A stretch of DNA of 64,000 bases, taken from Acidobacteriota bacterium (GTDB lineage: Bacteria > Acidobacteriota > Terriglobia > Bryobacterales > Bryobacteraceae). Location: assembly GCA_026394055.1 (NCBI GenBank), contig JAPKYZ010000092.1, positions 1 to 64,000 on the forward strand. The letters are read 5' to 3'. Position 1 is the first letter of the stretch, and each line of letters starts with the position of its first letter. The notes below the pieces were generated by a model. That model saw nothing but the letters and a program-made list of their open reading frames with translations, was not told where the DNA came from and searched no databases. Below, piece by piece: positions 57,757 through 64,000 of the stretch. The position numbers and the translations under genes were made by a program.

Positions 57757-58870
57757 CCTCTACAGCTTAGCTTTCGTCGCCATCGTCATCGAGAACCAGT
57801 CGTTCACCGCTGACTCAAAGACCGGCCACGCCGTCATCGACATCCGCGGCGAAAAGCAGGTCCGCATCCGCAGTGTCGTGATTGACGGCAAGCGCGCGCA
57901 GTTCGAGAAGCGGTGGCCCGTCGCGGAGAATGGCGCGCCGTTCATCGACTATTACCCGCTGAACGGCATCTCGATCGACCGCAGCGAAGATGTCCTGATC
58001 GAGAACGTCACGCTGCGCAATGTGGTGAACCTCGCGATCGTGGTCGCGCGGTCAAAGAAGGTAGTCATCCGCAACGTCACCATTGAAGACTCGGGCTCGC
58101 TCGACGCCCAGGGCAAGAACAACACCACCGGCGGCATTCTGCTGGAGGAAGGTACCACCAACTTCGAGGTCCGCGGCTGCCACCTGCGGCGCATCCGGGG
58201 CAACGCCATCTGGACCCACAGCTACACCGTCTCGCCCCGCAATCGCGAGGGTGTGATCGCGGACAACGAGATCGATACCGCCGGGCGCGATGCCATCCAG
58301 GTGGGCCATGCGGTGAATGTGCTGGTCGAAAACAACACCATCCGCAACATCGGCTATCCCATGGATGTCGCCGAAGGGGAGCCGGTGGGCATCGACACGG
58401 CCGGCAACGTGGAAGGCTCAACCTATCGCCACAACCGCCTGTTTGAGATCAACGGCAAATGCTTTGACCTCGATGGCTTCCACGATGGCGCCGTCTCCGA
58501 AAACCGTTGCGTCAACGCGAAGCCCGTGGCGGCTTATCCATTGGGGAACTTCGGCATCGTCTTCAATGACTCTCATCCGGAATCGGTCAGCCGGAACATC
58601 GCCATTCAAGGCAACGTGATCGACGGGACCAAGTATGGCGCGATGTTCGTCATCGGCAGTGGACACACCATCTCGAATAACTCCTTCTTGAATCTGAATC
58701 TGGCGCAGTCAAAAGACGGGCTCCTAGGCGCGGCCATATTCTTTTCGCCGGGCGTGCTGCGGCCCAATCCGCCACGGGGCGTCGTCGTGAAGGATAACGT
58801 CATCACGGGCCATGCGCGCTGTCCCGCTCCCTTTGAAGGTGTGAAGTTTGAAAGGAACCGGTGCCAGTGA
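57749..58870 (+). CDS. Parallel beta-helix protein, N-terminus possibly truncated
   Basis: 373 residues from the GTG at 57749. The open frame extends upstream to 57569, antisense to the Wzt-like gene, but this part is unlikely to be translated. Right-handed beta-helix rungs repeat through the protein (ISIDRSEDVLIENVTLRNVV, VVVARSKKVVIRNVTIEDS, NVLVENNTIRNIGYPMD, NIAIQGNVIDGTKYGAMF). The fold is shared by pectate lyases and other polysaccharide enzymes. No clear signal peptide or ribosome binding site is seen at the start. Its stop overlaps the methyltransferase start. Confidence 0.7.
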   Translation: MGILYSLAFVAIVIENQSFTADSKTGHAVIDIRGEKQVRIRSVVIDGKRAQFEKRWPVAENGAPFIDYYPLNGISIDRSEDVLIENVTLRNVVNLAIVVARSKKVVIRNVTIEDSGSLDAQGKNNTTGGILLEEGTTNFEVRGCHLRRIRGNAIWTHSYTVSPRNREGVIADNEIDTAGRDAIQVGHAVNVLVENNTIRNIGYPMDVAEGEPVGIDTAGNVEGSTYRHNRLFEINGKCFDLDGFHDGAVSENRCVNAKPVAAYPLGNFGIVFNDSHPESVSRNIAIQGNVIDGTKYGAMFVIGSGHTISNNSFLNLNLAQSKDGLLGAAIFFSPGVLRPNPPRGVVVKDNVITGHARCPAPFEGVKFERNRCQ

Positions 58871-60135
58871 GCAATCCAGCAGCGAGTAATGCCGATGTCG
58901 GGACGCGGATGCGCGAAGAGTGGAACGCCCGCGCCCGCGAAGATGCAAATTACTATGTCGCTTTCGGGCGGCGGGACCAGTCCACTGAAGAGTTCTTCTC
59001 CACCGCTGCCGATGTCCTGCGTGACTTACAGCGCGAGATCCAGCGCGGCTTACCCAGTGAAGGCCGGGCACGGCGGTTCCTCGAGATCGGTTGCGGCCCC
59101 GGGCGCTTGATGAAGCCCCTGGCCGAACATGGCGGCGAGATCCACGGCATTGATGTGTCTAATGAAATGGTGGCCCGCGCGCGGGAAAATCTCTCCGCGC
59201 TCCGGCACGCGCATGTGCATACGGGGTCTGGCTCCACGCTTGACCAGTTCGCCACGGACTCGTTCGACTTCGTCTACAGCTACGCCGTCTTCCAGCACAT
59301 CCCCGATCGCGACGTGGTGATGTCGTACCTGCGGGAGGCCGTCCGCGTCCTGAAACCGGCCGGGATCGCTCGCGTGCAGATCAACGGCCTGCCACCCACC
59401 GCCAAGGCCTACACCACCTGGGAAGGCGTGCGCATCTCCGGCGATGAAGTCCGAGCCTTTGCGCGGGAGCAGGGCATTCAACTGCTCGCTTTAGAAGGCC
59501 TGGAGACGCAGTACATGTGGGCCACCTTCCGCAAGCGCGAAGCCGCGGAGCCGATGGGCCGCGTGCAAGTGCGCTGGATCACCAACGCCCGCAGTTCGGA
59601 GCCGGTCGCTCCGCTCGGCGGTCCTTTCGCGTCCATTGCCCTGCGCGTCGAGGGCTTGGGCGAATCGGCAGACCTAAACCATCTCGACGTCCGCATCGCC
59701 GGAGTCCCCGCGGTGCCCAGTTATCTTGGCCGCTCCGAAAATGATGGCCTGCGGCAGTTGAACGTCCCCGTGCCTCCCGGTACCGTGCCGGGCGTCGCGC
59801 AAGTGACCGTGAACGGAGGCGCCGGCAAGGTCCGCCTGATCCCGCGCCCCATCCAGATCCCGCGCGTGGTCTCGGTCAGCGATGGCGTAGACCTGCTCTC
59901 CACCACCATCCGCTCCGGGACCGTGAAAGCCGTCATCGAGGAGACCGACGGCGCAGTGGAATGCTGGTTTGCAGGCCAGCCACTGCCGGGCGTCGAGGTG
60001 TTCTGCGTCGACCCCCGCGCGCCCCGCCACGAGTTCAACATCATTCTGCCGACCGAGTTGACCGCCGGTGAGTATCAACTCGACCTGAGAGCCCGCGGCC
60101 GCTCCATCGCCCGCCCCCGCATCACCGTCGCCTGA
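58861..60135 (+). CDS. SAM-dependent methyltransferase with C-terminal beta-domain extension
   Basis: 424 residues from a GTG at 58861; a second GTG at 58867 overlapping the beta-helix stop (GTGA) is equally likely. The class I methyltransferase domain (about 10-240) has motif I (RFLEIGCGPGRLMKPLAEHG), a GIDVS acidic loop and a DSFDFVYSYAVFQHIPDRD motif. The C-terminal 180 residues form two beta-sandwich-like units (PSYLGRSENDGLRQLNVPVP, EFNIILPTELTAGEYQLDLR) that resemble the beta domains of Solibacter secreted proteins. There is no signal peptide. Substrate unknown; a glycan or lipid is possible. Confidence 0.82.
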   Translation: MPVSNPAASNADVGTRMREEWNARAREDANYYVAFGRRDQSTEEFFSTAADVLRDLQREIQRGLPSEGRARRFLEIGCGPGRLMKPLAEHGGEIHGIDVSNEMVARARENLSALRHAHVHTGSGSTLDQFATDSFDFVYSYAVFQHIPDRDVVMSYLREAVRVLKPAGIARVQINGLPPTAKAYTTWEGVRISGDEVRAFAREQGIQLLALEGLETQYMWATFRKREAAEPMGRVQVRWITNARSSEPVAPLGGPFASIALRVEGLGESADLNHLDVRIAGVPAVPSYLGRSENDGLRQLNVPVPPGTVPGVAQVTVNGGAGKVRLIPRPIQIPRVVSVSDGVDLLSTTIRSGTVKAVIEETDGAVECWFAGQPLPGVEVFCVDPRAPRHEFNIILPTELTAGEYQLDLRARGRSIARPRITVA

Positions 60136-60167
60136 GCGCCACACCCAAGCGCGACCGGCTACGCGCC

Positions 60168-60932
60168 CTACGCGGACCGAGACCTGCTTCGCTGGTCCGC
60201 CGGGTTTGAGGTGGCTTGAAAGTAGAGCATGGCGCCCGCTGTGGGTCTGCTTTCTCCCATGAAGTAAATCAGCGTGTAGTCGAAGGGGCCGGGTGAGAAC
60301 AGAATCCTTACTTCCCCCTGCGTGAAGTCTTCCGTAATCGCCGCCACCGCCAGCGGTTTGTCCCCCGAGTAGGGCGATTCAAAGCCGCGCCAAAGGCCAA
60401 TCCAGTTCTTGTACGTCGCCGGCGTGTAGCCGGGCAAAGTGCTGTAGATCACCGTGACGCCAGCGCTGTCGAGCGACGAGATGGTGAGGCTCACGTAGGT
60501 GGGGATGGTGAGGGCAGCCGCTGCCAGCTGGATTTGGACCAGCGCGCACATGCTGGTTACCCCGGCTGTGTCATAGGTTACGGAATAGTTACTTTGCTGG
60601 AAGCCATACGGGATCCAAACGTCTCCGACTTCAGAATTGTCGGGAACGGGGGCCGTAACAAGCGGGCTCTCTTGGGTGTTTGGAATGGTGGAGTTCCACA
60701 GAGTCACGGTATTGCCATATTGTTGGGGCAGATTTCCGGGTAAAGAAGTGTATTTAACGATCACTCCGCCGGAAGTCGGGATGTTGGCGCTGAGGGTGAA
60801 GTGGCTGAGATCTGAGTCCGGAGACGAACCGGCGAGCTCCGGCTGGCGCAGGAGGCGGTCCCCTCCCGGGGGCGTCAGAAGGACGAAATGGAGTGGCCTC
60901 GGCTGGGCCCGCGCGTATCGCTTGCGGCGCAT
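60168..60932 (-). CDS. Hypothetical protein with duplicated NWIG-type domain (paralogue of the gene at 61287)
   Basis: 254 residues from the ATG at 60932, with GAGGTG just upstream. A frame to 61088 is open but has no ribosome binding site. Two copies of an about 70-residue unit: VIVKYTSLPGNLPQQYGNTV...LW and VTVIYSTLPGYTPATYKNWI...LW. The second has NWIGLWRG and ends in a DYTLIYFMGE strand. The same unit forms the protein at 61287. It might be a beta-sandwich of the SKICH-like type, where DWIGL/F occurs, but that is only a suggestion. No signal peptide; function unknown. Confidence 0.65.
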   Translation of the reverse strand: MRRKRYARAQPRPLHFVLLTPPGGDRLLRQPELAGSSPDSDLSHFTLSANIPTSGGVIVKYTSLPGNLPQQYGNTVTLWNSTIPNTQESPLVTAPVPDNSEVGDVWIPYGFQQSNYSVTYDTAGVTSMCALVQIQLAAAALTIPTYVSLTISSLDSAGVTVIYSTLPGYTPATYKNWIGLWRGFESPYSGDKPLAVAAITEDFTQGEVRILFSPGPFDYTLIYFMGESRPTAGAMLYFQATSNPADQRSRSRSA

Positions 60933-61198
60933 GGTGGCACCTCGTAGCATAGCCCGTCGACCCCTATTTTCACGAGGATGGCCTGCACCGAACACGCTTT
61001 TAGTTCGAATTCCGCCGGCGATTCCGGCGGCTCCGGTGCGTGCCACACCGGGAATCGGCGCGGTGTGAACTAAAGTTGACTGCTCCAAGCAGGCCGCTCG
61101 GCCCGGCGTGAAGGCCGACGGAAAACCCTCGCGGAATCACGGCCGATGCTTGTCGAATAGGAGCTGAATTTATATCAGCTAATTGGCCTACATTTGTC
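60933..61198. other. Intergenic region between divergent paralogues
   Basis: 266 bp with an alternative upstream extension of the minus-strand gene but no other credible gene. AT-rich in its right half (AATTTATATCAGCTAATTGG). The promoter of the plus-strand gene follows at 61199. No promoter for the minus-strand gene could be assigned with confidence. Confidence 0.4.
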
Positions 61199-61227
61199 TT
61201 GACCATTCGCGAAAATCCTAGTAATAT
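61199..61227 (+). promoter_or_regulatory. Strong sigma-70 promoter candidate for the gene at 61287
   Basis: TTGACC (61199-61204), a 17 bp spacer and TAATAT (61222-61227) match the housekeeping consensus at five of six -35 bases and four of six -10 bases. The surrounding DNA is unusually AT-rich for this genome. The start codon lies about 55 bp downstream of the predicted transcription start. Confidence 0.6.
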
Positions 61228-61286
61228 TCAGTTGCTTTCTCCCAGAGAAGCACGCAGGCCGCACCTGCCTAAAGGACCGCACCCGC

Positions 61287-61994
61287 ATGTCACATCACAA
61301 ACACGATTTACTGGCTGCATCCAAAGAGCAGCCTTTTCTAAGCGCCAGCGCGGGCACTTCTGTCAGCATTGGAATCCAGGGCGTCCCCACCGCGCAGGGC
61401 GCGATTGTCAGCTACATCACTCTGCCGGCCAATACACCGAAGACGTACGGCAACCACATTTATGTGTGGCAGACGACCGCCAATGCGGTGCCGTGGGCGA
61501 AGAGCCCTGACGGAGATACGGCCATTAATACGGACAGCTCGCAATCGACGACGCTGGTGACGTTCCCCTTTGAACAGAAGGGCTATATTGTCGGCTATGC
61601 GGTTGCGCCGACGCCGCAGGCGGTTGTGTCTACGGTGTATATGCCTGCCGATCAACAGGATAACCCGGCGGTCTGGGAGTATGCCGCGGTGGGAATCGCC
61701 GTGGTTTACTACGGGAATAACCTGGTTCAGGTACAGTACACCGGCCTTCCGCAGTATTCTCCCGCCACCAACAAGAACTGGATCGGCATCTGGCAGGGCT
61801 CGCAGGTTCCCTACTCGGGCGATCCGATCAAGCGCGTCGATGTGACCCAGGACGCACCGTCGAGCGGCTATGCCGTCATCGAAGGCATCAAACTGCTGAT
61901 CGGTGTCTCCTATTGCGTGGGTTACTTCTCGGTGGAACCCGTGAAGGGCCGCACGTCGCTGGCGGCCAGCGCCACGTTTACCGTGGGCAGCTAG
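61287..61994 (+). CDS. Hypothetical protein with duplicated NWIG-type domain
   Basis: 235 residues, ATG at 61287 with AAAGGA about ten bases upstream. It contains two copies of the same unit as the gene at 60168: IVSYITLPANTPKTYGNHIY in the first and VQYTGLPQYSPATNKNWIGI in the second, followed by WQGSQVPYSGDP. The second unit of each protein keeps NWIG[L/I]W and the PYSGD motif. No signal peptide. The divergent arrangement points to duplication and inversion. Followed by the large gene at 62152. Function unknown. Confidence 0.7.
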   Translation: MSHHKHDLLAASKEQPFLSASAGTSVSIGIQGVPTAQGAIVSYITLPANTPKTYGNHIYVWQTTANAVPWAKSPDGDTAINTDSSQSTTLVTFPFEQKGYIVGYAVAPTPQAVVSTVYMPADQQDNPAVWEYAAVGIAVVYYGNNLVQVQYTGLPQYSPATNKNWIGIWQGSQVPYSGDPIKRVDVTQDAPSSGYAVIEGIKLLIGVSYCVGYFSVEPVKGRTSLAASATFTVGS

Positions 61995-62151
61995 TCGGCT
62001 GTGGTCCTCGTGCTTCTTCGCGACTGAGTGGAGCCGCACCATTTGCGGCGGCTCCGCCCGGTCCACTCTCCGAAACGGTTACGTGTAGGCTCCCAGGGGT
62101 CCTGGCGGAGCCATGTTGTGGCGTTGTGTCGATGCAACAAGCGAGGGGTCC

Positions 62152-64000
62152 ATGGTCCAGTTTGAGCAGGTCTCCAATTCCAGGCTCTTTCAATCGGTAG
62201 GCTCAGGGGCGGGCTGGTGGGGAGTCTTGCTTCCGGCCAACGTTACCCCTCCGGAGTTGCCCATCCCGCTGGACGACGCGCTGACCAGCTCCACACTACA
62301 GTCGACGTTCGTGTATTCCGCCGTAGCTCCCGACCTAGCCGGTGCCAACCTCACAACATTCATTGACGCCATCCAAGGGGTGTTGAACGGGATCTTCGAC
62401 TCGCGGGCGCTTATTTTCGTGGCAGGCTTTGTTCCCACTGCGGAGTCCCCTTTGGTGGGGACTCCGGTGGTGGCGGGTTTGCGGCAACAGGATACGCAGG
62501 TTTTTGTCAACACCGGCGTGAACGTCATTCTCACCGGGATCACGGGAATTCCGCCGGTCGAGGCGCAGTTGGCCAGCGGATCTTCGATTGCCCCCGCCGG
62601 GGATACGCTTATGTTTAACGGATCAAGCGGGCCAGCGATGGCCATTGCGTGGCCGCAGAGCGGAGCCGATACATTCCAGCCGGATAACACTTCCACGCTC
62701 GCGTTCAGCGGGCCCGATCAAGGAAGCTTCCGGTTCGGCATCTTCATCCGCCGGCTGGCGCTGACTACCAAACTGGACATGGGGTTTCAGGTTGTCATCC
62801 CCAACGATCACCAGGGCTCGCAAACCTCACCCCAGCTTTCGGCGATGCTGCCGTTGGCCGACGGAACGCTGCCTTCCAGTACGGACATGATTGGCTTCTC
62901 GGGACAAATCAACCTGGTGAATCCCAACAATGCGATCGCGAGTTCCCGGACGGTGCTCTACTTTACCGGGCAGAATTCCCCCGGCGGGTCGGAAACCAAT
63001 ACCAGTTTGATCTCGTTCTACCGCACCAATTCCGGCAAAAAGGTGACCCTAATTCCGCTGGCCGACGCGGGGCAGGGAGTTCCTGCCGGGCTCACCATCA
63101 ATCCTGGATTTGGCTCCACGCCGCTCCAAAACGGCTTCCGCTTCACGCCGACGGGCGACTTTGTGATGACGGTGCCGGCCCCGGTTGAGGGCACGCCGGA
63201 ATACCTGATCTGTGGATTATCAGGCACGGAGACGATCGCGTTTCTGCCGAGTATGGGAGGCCCGCAAGGAACGGCCTTCACCGGAGGTACCCAAGCCGGC
63301 AGCCGCATCCGGTTCAAAGAGAATCAGGCCGCCAACGCGCCGCGATACCCGGTGCCGTCCTCCTCGCCCACCGGACCCCCGATCGACCCCAAGGCGCTGT
63401 TGCTGGACAACACGTTTCAGACCGCCTGGGGCAATGTCGTCTCTCCACCGGGTGACAACTCCGCGCCGCTTTACTCGGCGGCGCCCAAGGGCTCGGATCT
63501 ATTTGGATTGGACACGGTGGTCGCCCCTGCGTGGCCGGGGCTGCTGGGATCACTGAATCCTGGCGTGGCGCTTCCCGCCGACCTCGCCTATCCCTTGCTC
63601 CCGATGGCGGGCTTTGTCGCTGGCGCGGGCGAGCAGGACATGACGCAGGCGCAACTGGAGGGCCTGGAGCGCCAGATTCTGTCTGCCACCCGGCGGACGT
63701 TGATCACCAATGCCGGGGCCTCCCACGCACCTTCGGCCCGCCACAGTCTTGGCCTGTCCGCCACGGCGGCCGCCTGCCCGTTCTATACGACCACTCCGGC
63801 GGGGTTCATCTCGCATGTGCGCTGCGACGGGACCTGGGACCAGCTGCTGCTCGGCCAGATGATGGAAGGCGGGGCGGTGATCGATCAGGTAGGCTTTACG
63901 AAACTGCAGCCGGACTTGCAGGCGGCGTTTCAGACCAGCAATCTGTTTCTGGTGGTGGCCAATGCGAACTATCTCGGCGCCCCGAGCGGCGGGACATTCA
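62152..64000 (+). CDS. Large hypothetical protein, partial (3' end outside the window)
   Basis: The frame starting at ATG 62152 is open for 616 codons to the right edge with no stop, so the protein is longer than this. A GAGGGG lies shortly before the ATG. The N-terminal residues (MVQFEQVSNSRLFQSVGSGA) are not a signal peptide. The first 380 residues are beta-rich with many Gly, Ser, Thr and Pro (DDALTSSTLQSTFVYSAVAP, GFQVVIPNDHQGSQ, FYRTNSGKKVTLIPL). A later region is more helical (MTQAQLEGLERQILSATRRT). I do not recognise a family. It may work with the two NWIG-domain proteins just upstream. Confidence 0.75.
   Translation, partial: MVQFEQVSNSRLFQSVGSGAGWWGVLLPANVTPPELPIPLDDALTSSTLQSTFVYSAVAPDLAGANLTTFIDAIQGVLNGIFDSRALIFVAGFVPTAESPLVGTPVVAGLRQQDTQVFVNTGVNVILTGITGIPPVEAQLASGSSIAPAGDTLMFNGSSGPAMAIAWPQSGADTFQPDNTSTLAFSGPDQGSFRFGIFIRRLALTTKLDMGFQVVIPNDHQGSQTSPQLSAMLPLADGTLPSSTDMIGFSGQINLVNPNNAIASSRTVLYFTGQNSPGGSETNTSLISFYRTNSGKKVTLIPLADAGQGVPAGLTINPGFGSTPLQNGFRFTPTGDFVMTVPAPVEGTPEYLICGLSGTETIAFLPSMGGPQGTAFTGGTQAGSRIRFKENQAANAPRYPVPSSSPTGPPIDPKALLLDNTFQTAWGNVVSPPGDNSAPLYSAAPKGSDLFGLDTVVAPAWPGLLGSLNPGVALPADLAYPLLPMAGFVAGAGEQDMTQAQLEGLERQILSATRRTLITNAGASHAPSARHSLGLSATAAACPFYTTTPAGFISHVRCDGTWDQLLLGQMMEGGAVIDQVGFTKLQPDLQAAFQTSNLFLVVANANYLGAPSGGTF

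Noticed and set aside
61000..61040. TTCGAATTCC string resembling a tRNA T-loop
   Set aside because: No acceptor, D or anticodon stem can be drawn around it.

Overview
The window is about 64 kb of high-GC chromosomal DNA that looks like an acidobacterium, most probably of the Solibacter/Bryobacter group (Bryobacterales). This is inferred from the gene content: an Oar-type TonB receptor with an N-terminal carboxypeptidase-like domain, a Solibacter-type secreted protein with repeated beta domains, a tricorn protease homologue, a PEP-CTERM protein, a bacillithiol-type YpdA reductase, and short dispersed palindromic elements that I recognise from such genomes. No rRNA, tRNA, CRISPR array, prophage or complete insertion sequence was seen. 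One structural RNA, the small signal recognition particle RNA, is clear.

Layout. 0-13 kb is a motility and sensing block: partial fliM, a tRNA methylthiotransferase (mtaB type), two methyl-accepting chemotaxis proteins that each have a FliA-like promoter, an alkaline phosphatase, a PIN-domain pair, and an overlapping operon of an NtrY-like kinase, an NtrX-like regulator with an altered GAFTGA loop, and a lone nuoM. 13-23 kb holds ffs, a Tat-exported Gfo/Idh/MocA oxidoreductase, a cytochrome/FGE-sulfatase fusion whose 5' end is built on a dispersed repeat, pyrF, a large TonB-dependent receptor, and a divergent MFS exporter/LysR pair. 23-42 kb holds alaS-ypdA, a PEP-CTERM protein, several exported peptidases (prolyl oligopeptidase, tricorn homologue, M28), a haem-fused sulfite dehydrogenase, a Uma2 protein, a thioredoxin-fold protein and a UxaA-family dehydratase.

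42-47.6 kb is a patch of small two-gene modules: a secreted HIT-like protein, a HigBA-like toxin-antitoxin pair, a CBM9 protein, a HEPN protein with an overlapping partner, CoxG, and an exported-plus-membrane protein pair. 47.7-52.6 kb carries haem A synthesis genes, including a CtaB-SCO fusion whose CtaB half lacks an internal segment, followed by a sugar-acid unit (enolase-superfamily enzyme and ACS-type MFS transporter). 52.6-57 kb has a divergent pair that may be the most interesting locus: a TPR/TRAFs-binding-like protein fused to a trypsin-like protease, and an exported TPR-CHAT (caspase-like) protein.

57-64 kb has a Wzt-like protein that lacks a working ATPase core, a parallel beta-helix protein, a methyltransferase with extra C-terminal beta domains, two divergent paralogues made of a duplicated domain with an NWIG[L/I]W signature, and a large unrecognised gene running off the right edge.

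Start codons were chosen from ribosome binding sites, signal peptides and gene overlaps. Functions rest on motifs and family resemblance read by eye, with no database search.
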